Notes under the pieces: generated by a model | What the model saw: the letters and a program-made list of their open reading frames with translations, nothing else | Databases searched by the model: none | What the model was told of the DNA's origin: nothing | Shown here: piece by piece, positions 35,121 to 47,488 of the stretch | How positions within the stretch are numbered: the stretch's first letter is position 1 | How the letters are laid out: the number at the start of each line of letters is the position of its first letter | From: Toxotes chatareus | Lineage: Eukaryota; Chordata; Actinopteri; Toxotidae | Direction: 5' to 3' | Assembly (NCBI GenBank): GCA_016801885.1 | Contig: CM028889.1 | Coordinates: 25,860,001-25,924,000, forward strand | DNA: 64,000 nt | Made by a program: the position numbers and the translations under genes

Positions 35121-35161
35121 ACCCTGATGATGTCACCGGGGTTTGATGACATCATCAGGGT
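35121..35161. other. perfect 15-bp inverted repeat with CRE/ATF-like cores
   Basis: ACCCTGATGATGTCA (35121-35135) and TGACATCATCAGGGT (35147-35161) are exact reverse complements around an 11-base loop. Each arm includes TGATGTCA/TGACATCA, close to CRE/ATF-type binding sites. It lies about 420 bases past the candidate oca2 poly(A) signal. Function is unknown; it may be a transposon end, a binding-site pair or chance. Confidence 0.6.
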
Positions 35162-38047
35162 TTTCTCACGTTGAGTTTGGAAAACAAGAAGAAAGAAAAA
35201 CAACAGGAAGCCTGCCTTTCAAACTGGGCCGATAGAGTTTAAAAGAAGTGAGTACTTACTTGGCAGGGAGGGTTTAAAAAAAGATGCAGTTGGGTTGCAT
35301 TATGGGAAATGTACTATCCAGTGTTTTGGGAGATTAACCGATGGATGTGGCTAATGGACGTTTCCATAACTGCGACAAATGGGATAAGTAGCTGAAAAGT
35401 TTTGAGCTATTAATCAAAAAACAACAGCATTGCTTAGTTTGAATTCAAACACTAAAGCCTGTGTTTTGATTGAGGACTGTGAGGAATAATGATTCCCCGT
35501 CCACTCACACTTTCCCACTCGAGCTTTGGGTTCTCAACAGCCTAAAAATGTTGAAAATCACTAAATGTGAAGTAGGGAACACAGATCGTTGGGTCAAAAT
35601 AAAGTGAAACACTATGATAAAATAACTTTTGGTGCATCTGCATGAACTGACAGTGGATTCTTCCGTTTTTTATTTCACAGCACTCCCTCTGAAGTTTCAC
35701 TGTTCTCCTGCTGCATTCACAGCTCTACTCTTACTTTGTGTATTGGCAGCGACTGAGAGTAAAACTGACTTGCGTGTTCTCTGTAATGAGTCAGGCTCCG
35801 GGTCAACTAAAACCCAACTGCACAGATCGATGTATACAGCTCCTATAGGTCTGTTGTTTCACATTAAAACCCCAGGGACAACAACAGCTTGGAGTGTGGA
35901 ACACCCCAGTTTGTTACACACTGTTTGTGTTGTCCACTTTGCCATTACAGAGCCATGTGCTGGATCACAGCTTTAATTAGCAGCTAATTAATTAAAGACA
36001 CTTCCACCCTCAGAGAACTCCACATCGTTATACATCATTAATGTAAGTGATTTGTGGCTGCAGGCTCAAACCCTGTTTTCTTTTTAGGAGTCATCTTCTC
36101 CCGCACTGAAACAAGCTGCAGCACACCTCAGACACTGGAAGTTTCCCATGACTTGGGCGACACATATTACGTTTTGCATTTTGGGGTTACAGAACCACCA
36201 GGTCTCGAACGGGGTCAGAGAGTTAGACAAAGTTGAGACAACTGCTGGTTTTTTTAAGCCTACGTATGTTTGCATTTAGGCTAATTGGCTCTAATGAATA
36301 CTGAATTAGCTATTGGCAGTTCCTGTCTGTAGTGTACCTGTGGCTGCACCAGCAGCTGTTACTGCATCACTTTGATACTGAGGAAAACTTTAAAAAGTGA
36401 AGATTCACAGGCAAGTTCTGCAGCTGTAACGAGCATCTTTTTTTGTGTAGATGTGTGTGTTTTTCATTTGAGTTCTGATTAAGTGAAGGACAGTTTTTGA
36501 CACCAAATGCAGCTCATGTCTCCTCAGTTCCTCTGTAAAAAGACATCAATAAGCCACATTTTGCTCTGGGTTACAGTTTCCTTCATTACAGTGAACATGG
36601 GCACTGTAGTTGGTTTTGACTCAGTCCCGATCCTGGTGCAGTAAACACTCACTCAGGTAAACAAACGTATTAATCTGTGGCTGAAAACAGTCCCTAACAA
36701 ACGCCCTCTTTTCTCTTGTTTTAGAAGCATTTGCTGAAAACTAGTGTTGAACTCTGTTAGGAAATTATTTTTTTTAGTCTATGAAAGTCTATAAAACAAA
36801 GTGACATTGCTCCTACTGACTTGTTTGCTTTGCTTCTTTGCATAAATGCTGACATTTCGTTGGAGCTGGAGTTAATCCAGCTCTCCAGTGGGCCGCTTAT
36901 CTGGTGTTCAGTTTTGCCACAATCAGTAAGAATTAGGAGCAGGAGTTTACTGATCCAGACGCCTCCCTGAAGACAGTTCACTGACTATTCAATCCTTATT
37001 TCCAGGAATCAACAAAGACTCAGATCAATATCAATGACCAGTTTTTTTTAAGTATTGGAATTAGAGAGCTTCTGTGAGGCTTCATGGCCACAGGAATCTT
37101 TTCAGTGCAGTTTTTCCTGTTTCGCTCGCCGACATGATGTGATGTACATCAGTGAGTGCACTGAGACCTCAGCATTATTGATCCACCCAGCAGTGAACGT
37201 TATGACAGCTGATCACCATGATGGAACTCACCTGCAGCACATGCTAGGAGGGGAACTTGCACCTTTGTCCATCTTATTAGGACATTGTGACCTAATTCCC
37301 AGAATCACTCCACCCAACATCAACTTGAGTGGAGGACTCATCAGCCAGAGTAATTGAAAACCCCTTCCGTGGGTGTGCAGGACCTTGAATTTCCAAACTT
37401 CACATATGAACAGATGCACCACAAATCCTAAAAAGAACAGTGCCAGCTTGCTGGTTGGGCAGTTTCCTCACTATGACACATACCGCTTGTGCCATGCCAG
37501 CCTGAATAAACAGCTTGTGCAGCAGCAAAACAAAGCAGCCTCCACCGATGGCACAGTAAACAATGGAGACCAGTACCCACACCGTGTCTGTGACATGGGG
37601 AAGTCATGGAAATGATACTGTTTGGACTCTGCCAACATTTGCAAGTTATCCCAAGATGATTTTCACGTTTGGCCTGAATGATGGACTACTACAGTGCCTG
37701 CTGCTGCTTGATTTCACCAAAAGCCGGGATGGATTTACTTCCTGCCACAAATTGATCCGGTTTCACTCAAAGTAGAATCTGCCTAAAGGAAAGCCTGACT
37801 AATGTCCAGGAGAACTGTTCCACAGTAGGCAGTTTAACTTCTGTGAAACACAGAGTGATGCGATGGTCAGAAGACAACATGAAATTCCCGTAGCCTTGAA
37901 ATGTGTGGGACAGGGAGCGTTAACTGGCAAATAGCCAGGCCAGAGCTCGATAGTCACAATAGCTCCCACAGTTTTTTTTTTTCTTTTTTCTTCCTTTTGT
38001 TGTTTTCAGATAAACAAGGGGATTTGGGTCATGTGAATTTTTTAAAA

Positions 38048-38067
38048 ATCAATCAATCAATCAATCA
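38048..38067. repeat. AATC tandem repeat
   Basis: About five perfect AATC units. A short simple repeat. Confidence 0.85.
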
Positions 38068-38196
38068 AATTCTGACTTTAAACTTGTTAATTTTAGCTAG
38101 CTGAGATGGCTTGTCTATGCTTGTATCCCTACAGAGACTGTTTCCTGTCCTTCAGGACCCTGCTGTTCCTGCTTGGCTCACTGGTTCACTTACTGC

Positions 38197-38245
38197 ACTT
38201 AATTACATTATTAATGTTATTTGTGCTTTTCCTACTTTGACAAGT
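38197..38245. repeat. dispersed MITE-like repeat, copy 3 (partial)
   Basis: AATTACATTATTAATGTTAT followed by TTGTGCTTTTCCTAC and TTTGACAAGT matches the right-hand end of the elements at 6375 and 9885. Only the terminal part is preserved. Confidence 0.45.
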
Positions 38246-38379
38246 ATTACAGTGGGAAACGTTTATTCTCATGGCCCTGTTTTCCTGGCTTTGCCACCTT
38301 GGAACATGCAGACCATCCACAACCCGAAGCTTCATCCTGTTGTGGTACAACAGGTGCAACGTGTCCATACAGTATGTTT

Positions 38380-38756
38380 GGTTTCTTTGTTTTTCAGTTT
38401 CCTGTTTTATTTTGAAGTTCCATTCTTTGTGCATCAGTTATGGTGTTACTTCCTGTCTTTGTGATTGTCTGCCCCACCCTGATGTGTCCCACCTGTTCCC
38501 AATTACCCCTGCCTCTCCTGGGTATTTAAGTCCCTGTGCTCCCTTCTCTTCTGGTCAGTTTGTCTGTGTTTGCCCTTCCTTGCTTCTGTGGATTTGCCTC
38601 CTTTGAGGAAGTTTATGTTTCCCTTGTACCTGGATTCAGCTCTGCCCTCCTGTTCTCCTGCATGACTTTAAGTTTATTGAAGAGTTGCTACATTTACCTC
38701 GATTGCTTCTGCATGTGTCTGCATTTGGGTCCAGAAATTATTGAGCTGTAACACAA
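38380..38756 (+). repeat. probable dispersed repeat remnant with TATTTAAG box (LTR-like)
   Basis: A pyrimidine-rich segment contains CACCTGTTCCCAATTACCCC, then TGGGTATTTAAGTCCCTGTG and, near its end, GCATTTGGGTCCAG followed by TGTAACA. This arrangement (promoter-like TATTTAAG, pyrimidine-rich R/U5-like stretch, terminal ACA) is one I associate with LTR-type or other common teleost repeats. No coding part or second LTR was seen. The family assignment is uncertain. Confidence 0.4.
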
Positions 38757-40265
38757 AAATGTTGATGCAGAGTTTGCTTATTATAACACACTCAGCTGGG
38801 CAACCACAGAGTCACCATGAGCAACTCCTTTTAGACTGCATGTAGTCATTTGATCCATTGTTCATATGCAGCTTTAGTTGCGCCTTTTCCTGTTTGATAA
38901 TGTGATTGGAGGAAAGCTGTGTGATTTACTGTATAATCAATATTCAACAGTTTGTGTTCAGCTTGTTCTGAGGGAACCATAATTAAAGTTTTCTTATGCC
39001 ATATTATTACTTGGAAAAGAAAGCTTCTTATCCCGGATGTTACACGGTGGCTTTTATATTCAGATCAGAACTGTAGTTGCCAGGAAAATGCAGCCTGTGT
39101 CGTCCATTTTCCACACTTTTATTTTGATACGACCGACGATTGGAGCGGTACCTCTTTGAGACAAAACCGGTCACAAATCTACTGTTGTTAAAATGTCATA
39201 ATGTGTTAAAATGCACTTAAAATAACCCGGATTATTTTGGTGGGAAGCTGTTTGTGGCTTAACTTTATTCACTGCCCCATCCACAGTCATCAGCTCTCAC
39301 TGACCACTCATAATGCACCAGATGTTTTGGACGTTAGCATTAATGAACAGAAAGTGTTAAGAAATTTCTGGTCATGCACATAATTAGGTCAGGCTGTGGT
39401 GTCTGCTTATAGCTGCACATGTTGTTTTGGTTCCTTGTGGAGCTATTGTTCCTTTGACCATATGAACTAATCAATTACACCGCTTCAATGAGAATTCATT
39501 CGATTTCCTCTAAGAAGCCTCCTCTAGCCACAACTAATGTTCTTATTCATCAAGAAGGGATTAAATGTGTTCTGCCCTCTGTAATTAAGAAGTGGAGTGA
39601 GGGAGCTTAAGAGGATTCACTTTAAAGGCTATTTAAAAAAAAAAAAGCCAGGTTCTCCAGTTAAAACAAAATACTGACTGAAAACATTTCCTTCTTTGAT
39701 CACTCTAACTAAGAGGACTTACCTCGGAGAAGTATTGTTTTTAGTGTGAGAAAGTAAATTACGATGATGCTTAGAAGGCTGTAGACAGCTATTTAAAACT
39801 TGCCAACAGGAAAAAAGAGATCCAGAGTTGAGACAAGGAGTGATGGAGAACAAAGAAATGACTACATTATGCAGTATATGAATGGTAATGTACTCAAAAG
39901 CTAGAATTACAAGGCAGAGCTTTCACAGATGCATCGTGTACTGAACGAGCTGCACAGTGATTCATGATATGCCTCTGTGAGGATTGTAGTTTGTGATTGG
40001 TGCAGTTCTAAGTGCAGTATGTTAGTTGTACTCTTTGCAGGCCTTCAGTGGAACACAGCATGTGGAGAGCATTTAATGTCAGTGAAGCTAAGAACAGATG
40101 CATACGTCTTGTTGCAGTGTTTTGCACGTGTATTGTGTAAGAACTCTTAAATCTGGAGGTAGATTAACACGTCTCTTAAACGAGATGCTCAGCATGTTCG
40201 TGTTCTGTTCTCTTGTGTTTATGTAAATCAAAATCATGGTGTATGTTTATGAACAGGAGTCTACA

Positions 40266-40485
40266 GCCATGCCAGTAGCTCTGTTGGGTTGGATTTAGTC
40301 AGAGTGGTGCTTTGAGCTAAATGCTAACACTGAGCTGCTAATGTGGTCACAGTGTAAATGCTAAAATGTTGATGTTTACCACATATGTTACCATAAGTTC
40401 ATCTCAGTTATAATGCTAACATGTACTAATTAGCACTAGAAGGAAAGTTCAGCTGAGCATGATGGGAAGTTCCTGCTTGTAAAAC
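40266..40485. repeat. GCTAA-rich dispersed teleost repeat, copy 1
   Basis: Starts GCCATGCCAGTAGCTCTG and runs through TTTGAGCTAAATGCTAACAC, ATGTTGATGTTTACC and TAATTAGCACTAG to CATGATGGGAAGTTCCTG. The same ordered words occur again at 46045-46200. This is a very common non-coding interspersed repeat in spiny-rayed fish, as I recall it; I cannot give its family name. Confidence 0.6.
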
Positions 40486-42379
40486 CAAAACAATGAGCTG
40501 TAAGACACTGATAACTGTCTGTGGGTTTGTGACTGAGCGATAACCTTCACATTACAATTGTTAGTTATTTGATTCATGTGTTGTTGATATAAAATAATTC
40601 ATTGGGGCAGCTTTAAAGATTAAGGGGAGCTTTAACTCTTTTTAGAGCAGATTCAGAACTGAATGAGTCTTTGCCTGAAGGCATCAGGATTCCTCTGAGC
40701 CTGACTTAAAACCGACATTACCAGTGTGGAAATTAATATCTGTATTACTTTAGTCACCGATTGTTGTTACGTCCCTGACAGACTGTCATTAAAAGGAAAC
40801 AAGATGATAACTAGCACAATAACAATCCCATGCTCTGTTCAGCTTTGCTGTAGTGGTGGGAGGGTGTAATCCTGCAGGTTGCTGTGAAAAGGAATTCAGT
40901 CTCATTGACAAAGACTATTGAAACTGTGAATTTGTTCCAAAACAGCAGATTGCTCCTGTACAGCAGGCTCATTTCAAAACATGTCACTAAATTGCACTGT
41001 TTATTATTACCCCACAGAGATAAGTGAACTCTGACAGTGCTCAAATTATTACTAGATTAGTAAAGACAAAATTATTTAATTACAGTTTAATTACAGATAA
41101 GATGATTCACATAAGATGATTTTTCTATTGATGAGAGAGTAAACAGTAGACGTCCATAAGGGCTCCGGTTCCTTATGAGGGGTATTTTTGTCATTTTAAG
41201 CGTGTTATTTGCATGTATTAAAAAAAAAACTGCTGAACGTAAGTGCAGTTATAAATAATTGTTTGCATGCCTACAATCAGCTCTAATCAACCCATCCTAT
41301 TCACACATTTGTGATTCTCCATTGCTTTCCCACTGGGTTTAACAGCATAGTTCAAGGGTGCAATAATTTTGGGCAGGTGACAAAATATCATCATGAATAA
41401 ATAAATGTGGCAGTATGATGAATTACTTGCTTTATTCTGAGGGCTGTGCAAGTTGAGTTCCACTGCATAGGGATATAAATGGAAGATATGAAATTACGAT
41501 TTTTATAGTGTGAGGATAGTGAGCATGGAATTTATGGTTCCTTGAATCTGAAAACATGCTCTTTTAAGAGTCGCTACAGGTTAAGGATTTTTGGCCGATC
41601 ACTGGGTACCGGGCTTGAGCCCAGTGTGAAGCTGGCGTCCGCCGAGGGTCGAGACACTGCAGGTATTCTTCCATCCAGATGTTAAAGCAACTTCAGTCGC
41701 TGATTAGTAATTTTAACTAGACAGGAAGCAGTAATGAGACAGATCATCATCATGGCGGAGCCCAAACCTGCAGACTCTCAGGCCTCTAAGGCACAAGGCT
41801 TCATGTTCCTGATGCAGACTGAACAGTGCTTCTCTCCCCACTATCTCAAAGTTACTTTTGATAATCATCTCTCACGGCACAAACCATTCAAACAGGAGTC
41901 ATCAAAGGCCTATTATTTTCTTTTCAAATCAAGAGACAAGAGGTTTTGCAGAGTAAAAGCTGCAGTGTCTTTTCCCAGTTGAACCTCAGTTGTGATCACA
42001 GCCGATCAAAACTCACTCGCCTTGTTACTGTTCCGTTCCTTAATAATAGAGCATTTGCATATCTATGGCAAAAATGCATTATGCTCCCAATGGCTTATTG
42101 TTTATAGACATGTAGGAGATGATTGCTGAAATAGGAAATAAGACTGAGCAGCATCAGCTTAATTGGATTTCTTATCTGGGCATTGTGTGCATGAAGGAAT
42201 AGACTATGACTTTGAGTGTTGGAGTCACGATCCATGCAGGGTTCAACTGTTACGCTACAGCTGTTTTGGCCAAACTTTGTGGTCTTTGGTTATTCAAACA
42301 ACCTGAGATACATCTACAGGTGTGAGACAAATAAATAGTAGTTAGGAGTTAGCTTCCTCAGCTAACTGTTGATAGGCTT

Positions 42380-42480
42380 AGTTGGAATAGCTGTTTGATT
42401 AGCTTAGGGGGAAACAGCTAGCCTGGGGACATCTAAAAGTTAAAAATGAAATAGTCTACCAGCACCTCTGAAGCTTTTGA
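42380..42480. repeat. fragment of the TTAA-flanked GCTAA element
   Basis: GGAAACAGCTAGCCTGGGGAC followed by CTACCAGCACCTCTGAAGC corresponds to the middle of the element seen complete at 50240-50666 (GGGGGAAATAACTAGTCTGG) and to its usual family sequence. The ends are missing. Confidence 0.4.
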
Positions 42481-44129
42481 CAGGACAGTGAGAGTATTTG
42501 CTGTACTGTATGAGCATGAAGAGACACTGCACTGCAGGCAGATACGTCTCCTGATGACCTGACATATCAGTGGGACAGAGGGTCAGACCGCCTGCCCTTT
42601 ACACCTTTCCGACCCTTTGTGTATCAAAACAGAACATAAGAACTCAGCAATTAACTTGTATAACCCATCATGTGTACAATCCATTCAAAAGATACTGAAA
42701 ACTCCAAGATGCTGGAGCCTGCCGTCAGTATGTGAAAAGGTCTAATATTACACAGGAATTCTGGAATGTTCTGTGGTTGTGCTCTGACTGACCTGTTTCA
42801 TGGGAACAGTATAGAAGCAGCAGAGTCCAGCTCTCGGTGCAGTGTGGAGTGAGAAACAGAACGAGGCGAGGGAAGAATTATTCCAGCAACTCACTGTTTA
42901 CATCCTCCAGCCTTTCCCTCCTCCTCTACACCTGCTCCCAGCTGGCTGAACCCAGGGATACAATGTGCAGTCACTTTAGTTATCTACACACAGCTCCCCC
43001 TTTCCTAAAGCAACAGCTGATGATTATGCTGGAAGGTTGTTTAAACTGTGAGGGTCCTTGTTGAGGACAAGTGTTGCTGTGGGTGACTGCAAATATGTTT
43101 GGGTTGTTCATGGTCAACAGTCACGGATGAAGGTAGAGAATGTGGAAGTTCTTCAGTCTCAAAGCATCCAGTCTGAAATTTGTTATGACACAGACTTTGA
43201 AAGGAAATAATATTAATGTACCACTTCTGTCTGACCTCCACGTTCTGCGTGTGAAGGTACAGTGTGGAGTAACTAATTAAACAGCAGGAATTACTGGCTA
43301 ACTTGTGATTTAAATCATCAAACTCCATGATTCCTTCTAATCATACATAATACTGTGAAAGTGGAATTTCAGTTGGGAGCCAGATGTAGTACCAAGCTTG
43401 GTCTTTAGTGGTCCCTGGATGGTCCTGTTTGTTGGCAAGCTGCTTGAAATGTGGTGGAAACATGAGGATTTAATGGAGGATTTAGGAAAGTAAAATTGAT
43501 TTTGTGGAGTAGAGGCTTGTGTCTTATAACTTTCTGCCCCCCCCAAAGTCTCAGTTTGTTGTTAGAGCAGCTGATAACAGCACAGCCCAGAAAAGATGTC
43601 TAACCGTTATTCTTTGCTCTACAAGTGAGGCGTCTTTATACACTTCTTCGGGGAGCTCCGCGTAATCCTCGTGACTGCCTGTGACCTAGCTGACCTTTTC
43701 TGCGTGAGCCTTCAGTTCAGTGTTCAACTCTGCAAAGAACTCAGACTCATAACTGGAAGTCACCTCTCTGACCTCTGCAGCAAGATTTTCTTCCCCTTCC
43801 TCCCCAAACCTCTCTCCTGGAGTCCAAGACAAGAGAAACAGCCAGGTTGGCTATATCTGACGAAACATGTCATCATTTTATATTTTCATTTGTGTGAAGT
43901 TTTGTCATAATTAGCGTCTGAATTCTTGAGTTATGGTCCCAGTGACCTTGACCTTTGACCAGCAAAATCGAATAAGTTAATGCCCGAGTCCATGGGAATG
44001 TTTGTGTCTCTTAAGGTGTTCGTGAGACAGACGGACCTGAAGACTTAATACTTGCAGATACAGCTGTTGCCGGTGTGGAGGCATAAAAATCCACCTACTA
44101 GAGTCTCTAAATATTGTTTTTTTTAACAT

Positions 44130-44485
44130 GTCTTGTTGTCTCTGCTGTAGGCTGCCAGCAAATTAGGCACAGACTCTGCGAAGTTACTGCTCCTGGCCAA
44201 GAAATAATCTGGCGTGTGCACCAATTATAGAAAATTGCCACTTGTTTTAAAAATGATTATCATTATTATTATTATTGTTGTTGTTGTTTAATTAAAGATT
44301 AAACAAGGGAAATATTGTAGAACATGATAGTGAGCTTTGAAAGTGTTTGTAGATTTTCTGCTTTGGTTTCCAGTCTCTGTGCTAAGCTTAGATAATTGTC
44401 TGCTGGCAGTAGCTTCTTCTTTTAATGGACAGACATGAGAGGGGTTTCAATTGTCTCATATAACTCTTTCAAAAAAAGTTGAGCT
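44130..44485 (-). repeat. degenerate reverse copy of the TTAA-flanked element
   Basis: Read in reverse, this segment carries the same landmarks as 50240-50666: a match to the start (TGAGACAATTG region), CATGTCTGTCCATTAAAAG, AAGCTACTGCCAGCAGAC, CTTAGCACAGAGACTGGAAA and TTGTTTAATC. It is much diverged and includes an ATT/GTT simple repeat. Confidence 0.45.
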
Positions 44486-45309
44486 CTTTCATCAAGCAAA
44501 AGAAGAATACAAGATTAAACAAAAGTGGAGAAATACATAAAACCCAATAAAATCTACTATATATGCAATGTTGAATTAACAAGATAAAGGCAGCAGATGA
44601 AAGCTCCACTGACAAAGTTTTCAGAGGTGATTTGAAGTATGATGTGCTTCCACTTCTCAGGCAACGTTCTGACAGTAGTCTTTAAAAGGCGTGGATCACA
44701 CCACTCTTTATTTCACCGAGCTCATGACAAAGGCAGAGAACACGAGCTGCATTATCTGTTTTGTTCTGAGGTAGAAAATGTTTGTAATATATCTCATACC
44801 TCTCTGCTGATACGTGTGTGTGCTGAGGCCTTCCAGCTCACTGAGTTTCAGGAGTGTGTGTATTAGTTTATCACTGAGAGGAAACTTTAAAAACTGCTTT
44901 AAAAGTACAAAAGGAAAACTGTTGTCAAGTCCAGCTGAGAAACCCGAGTCAGATTCTGCCTCTTGCTGCCTGCCATCAGATCTCTGGTTCTACTTCATTA
45001 TACCAGGAAAAAAAAAACAGTTACCATGGCAATGAACAATATATAGTGTAGTGCTGGTGGGTAAGACACACTGCTGATCTATGATCTGTGAATGAGTCTG
45101 CTTTTGGTTTATTCTGCCACAGTATCACAGTTACAGCTGCAGCCCTCCACAACTGCTCACACACAAAGAGACAACATTTAATGACTCCACAGCCGCAGTG
45201 TTTCCTGAATGAAATGAACCTGCTCACAGTGTGGAGGGGCCTGGGTTTCTCACCAGTTTAATCTACTCCTGCCATTGTTTCCCATCCTCCTACTATGCAA
45301 AGGGTGGGA

Positions 45310-45465
45310 CTTCACATAGTAGCCTCTTCAGTTCTACCATCACCTGGATGACTGAGAATGGCAGAACTGACGAAACCTTTTGGATGAGAGATGAAACGTC
45401 TAGAAAAATCTCCAGTTGCCAGTTGCAAAAAAATTCTTCAGGAGGTTCAGAACCAGCTGCTTAAT
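45310..45465. repeat. probable dispersed repeat remnant
   Basis: ACCTGGATGACTGAGAATGG and CTTTTGGATGAGAGATGAAACG followed by GTCTAGAAAAATCTCCAGTT resemble a word order I know from retroelement-related repeats in fish genomes (TTTTGGATGAGAGGTGAAACG with CTTCAAGAAAC). No coding potential remains. Confidence 0.35.
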
Positions 45466-46044
45466 GAGAGAGTGAGAAAGGTTAATTTCGCCATCGACAC
45501 CCTTAAAGTAATGATTGATGCTTGAGGAACTGACCCAATGAGACACTGATCTTACCATCAGCTATTAGAGGAAGGTACTGAACTGCCTACAACAGCTGGA
45601 ACAGGACAAAGACTTTGACCAACCACTGTATGTACTACAGGCAACTGTAGGACATGTCAACTGAACAAAGTGAAAAGACAAAGGCTGCGTTCACACTGGG
45701 AAAGCTCTGAGCCCTGCTTTAAGTAGAGCAGAGGGGGTGCGTTTGCAGATGTGTGGTTTCATTGTTGAGACAATTACACTCTGGAAAGTCCAGTTGGAGG
45801 ATTTTTGTGTTTTAAAGCTTGATGGAAGCAGCACAGTGGTTTGTAATATTCACAGACTCTGGAGAGTTGTCACTGCAGCTAATCTTTTATCCTTTGATGC
45901 AACAATCTCAGGGTAAAGAGCAGAAATACATTGTTCCCATTAGATCGTCATCCACCAGAAATGCTCACATGCATGTATGTGACAGGCCAGTGCAGCTCCT
46001 TGTCAGATGACACAGCAACGTTATGGACGGCCCAAACCTTTTAG

Positions 46045-46200
46045 GTTCTTTGAGCTAAATGCTAATACCATCATGCTAACATGCTGATGTTTACAGTGTT
46101 CACCATCTTACTTTAGTGCATTAGCATGCTTTCATTTGCTGGTTAGTGCTAAATTCAAAGTTTAGTAAATTCAAAGAGGGCTGATGGGAATGTCATTACT
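46045..46200. repeat. GCTAA-rich dispersed teleost repeat, copy 2
   Basis: TTTGAGCTAAATGCTAATAC, CATGCTAACATGCTGATGTT, GTTCACCATCTTACTTTAG and GGGCTGATGGGAATGTCATT follow the same order as the repeat at 40266, with better preservation at the right end. Confidence 0.6.
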
Positions 46201-47457
46201 CATTGGAAGCCTTTTTATTGATGTTTTGTGTTCATGACCTCAACTCTCAGCCTGGCACACGTGTTTGTTTAGAAACAGGCTTACATGTGCGACAAAGAGA
46301 CTCTTATTTTGCCTCCGTGGTAAAAGGACAAACTCATTTATTTATGTGTGAACAAACAGTTTTCCAAGGGACATCCAATGATGTTAAGTTACTTCTTTAT
46401 GTTGAAAACCTTTATTGGATTGGAGACATGTACACGTGAAACTGAGGACAGACTCAGGCCTGATTTGTTTTCATTTTTAGGTTATTTTCTCTTACAGAGT
46501 GACTGATCTGCAGCAAAGAAATGGTTCAAATATTCTTCCCAGGTGCAAATATGGAGACTTGTGGGGATTTAATTTTTCTTTCGTAGGTTGTAAGTAGCTT
46601 AAAAATGGATTAGTTCCCTAAGAGGTCCCATTGTGCATTTTAATCTTGTCCAAAATTTATGTTGACAAGACACCAGAGGTGTACAGAGAGCAGCTGAGGT
46701 CAGATATTGTCTATCAGGAGGCATATTTTCTAATGAAACCATTTAGTCCTGCCTCTGCAACAGCTTTAAGATAACTGCATTTAAACAAATAACATGTAAA
46801 GTGCAAAATTGGTGTACATTAATGAAAAAAACCCCAAACAACTTTATTCCATATTTTCTGGTCCATGGTAGTAATCCACATTTCAGATATAAAAAGAACC
46901 ATATGTATGAAAATAGCATGGTCATCAGAAATGGATTGTAGATACTGGAGCCGAAGGAGCAATATCATCAAAACAACCCCACTCACAGGACACCAATCTG
47001 TTGAGGAGTACAATCTCAGCACTTGCACTTGACTGTACCATTGAGTAATGAGATATCTATGTCACACTGAAGCCACAAATATGAAAACACAAAGCAGAAA
47101 TAGTGTACAGTTGAGTATTGTGTATACAGTAAGTTAGATAGGAGATAATACATGTCAACAGAAACATGATTCACCACTGTTGAAACACACTGCATATAGC
47201 AAAGGTTTGGCTACAGAATGAAAGCTTGTGGCAGAAACACACTTTGTGTACAGCTGCAGACACAGCCGTCAAAACCCTCTTCAGCACACACACGAGCTGT
47301 TAGTGAGGCTTCTGCCACAAATATTACTACAGTGGATGAAATGACAAAAACCATCTTCAAGCATTTCTAGGCTAATTATTTCTGTTGCGCTCATAGTTTC
47401 CATTTAAAGCACACTTCACAGTACTGCACTGAATACATGGAAACTGAAGCTGTACTC

Positions 47458-47458
<1 letters not shown>

Positions 47459-47484
<26 letters not shown>
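47459..47484. repeat. poly-T tract
   Basis: About 26 T in a row (poly-A on the - strand). It could be the tail of an old retroposed copy on the - strand, but no target duplication is clear. Confidence 0.9.

Positions 47485-47488
<4 letters not shown>

Larger units (their letters stand above)
34716..38090. other. intergenic region between oca2 and gabrg3, part 1
   Basis: Apart from the hairpin at 35121 and a short AATC tandem repeat at 38048-38067, I see nothing I can name. The segment 37050-37780 has moderately complex sequence with short open frames on both strands. None resembles a known protein, and all are closed by stops within 240 bases. Confidence 0.4.
38757..46044. other. intergenic region between oca2 and gabrg3, part 2
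   Basis: No gene is supported. It contains dispersed repeats annotated separately (40266, 42380, 44130, 45310) and a short ATT/GTT microsatellite at 44262-44288. A small G+C-rich block at 41610-41660 includes the inverted repeat CACTGGG/CCCAGTG, too short to call as anything. Confidence 0.45.

Noticed and set aside
37400..37582. - strand open frame with a hydrophobic stretch (VSIVYCAIGGGCFVLLL)
   Set aside because: Only 60 codons, no splice-consistent extension that I could build, no similarity that I recognise, and an overlapping frame on the other strand. A membrane-like stretch can arise by chance.
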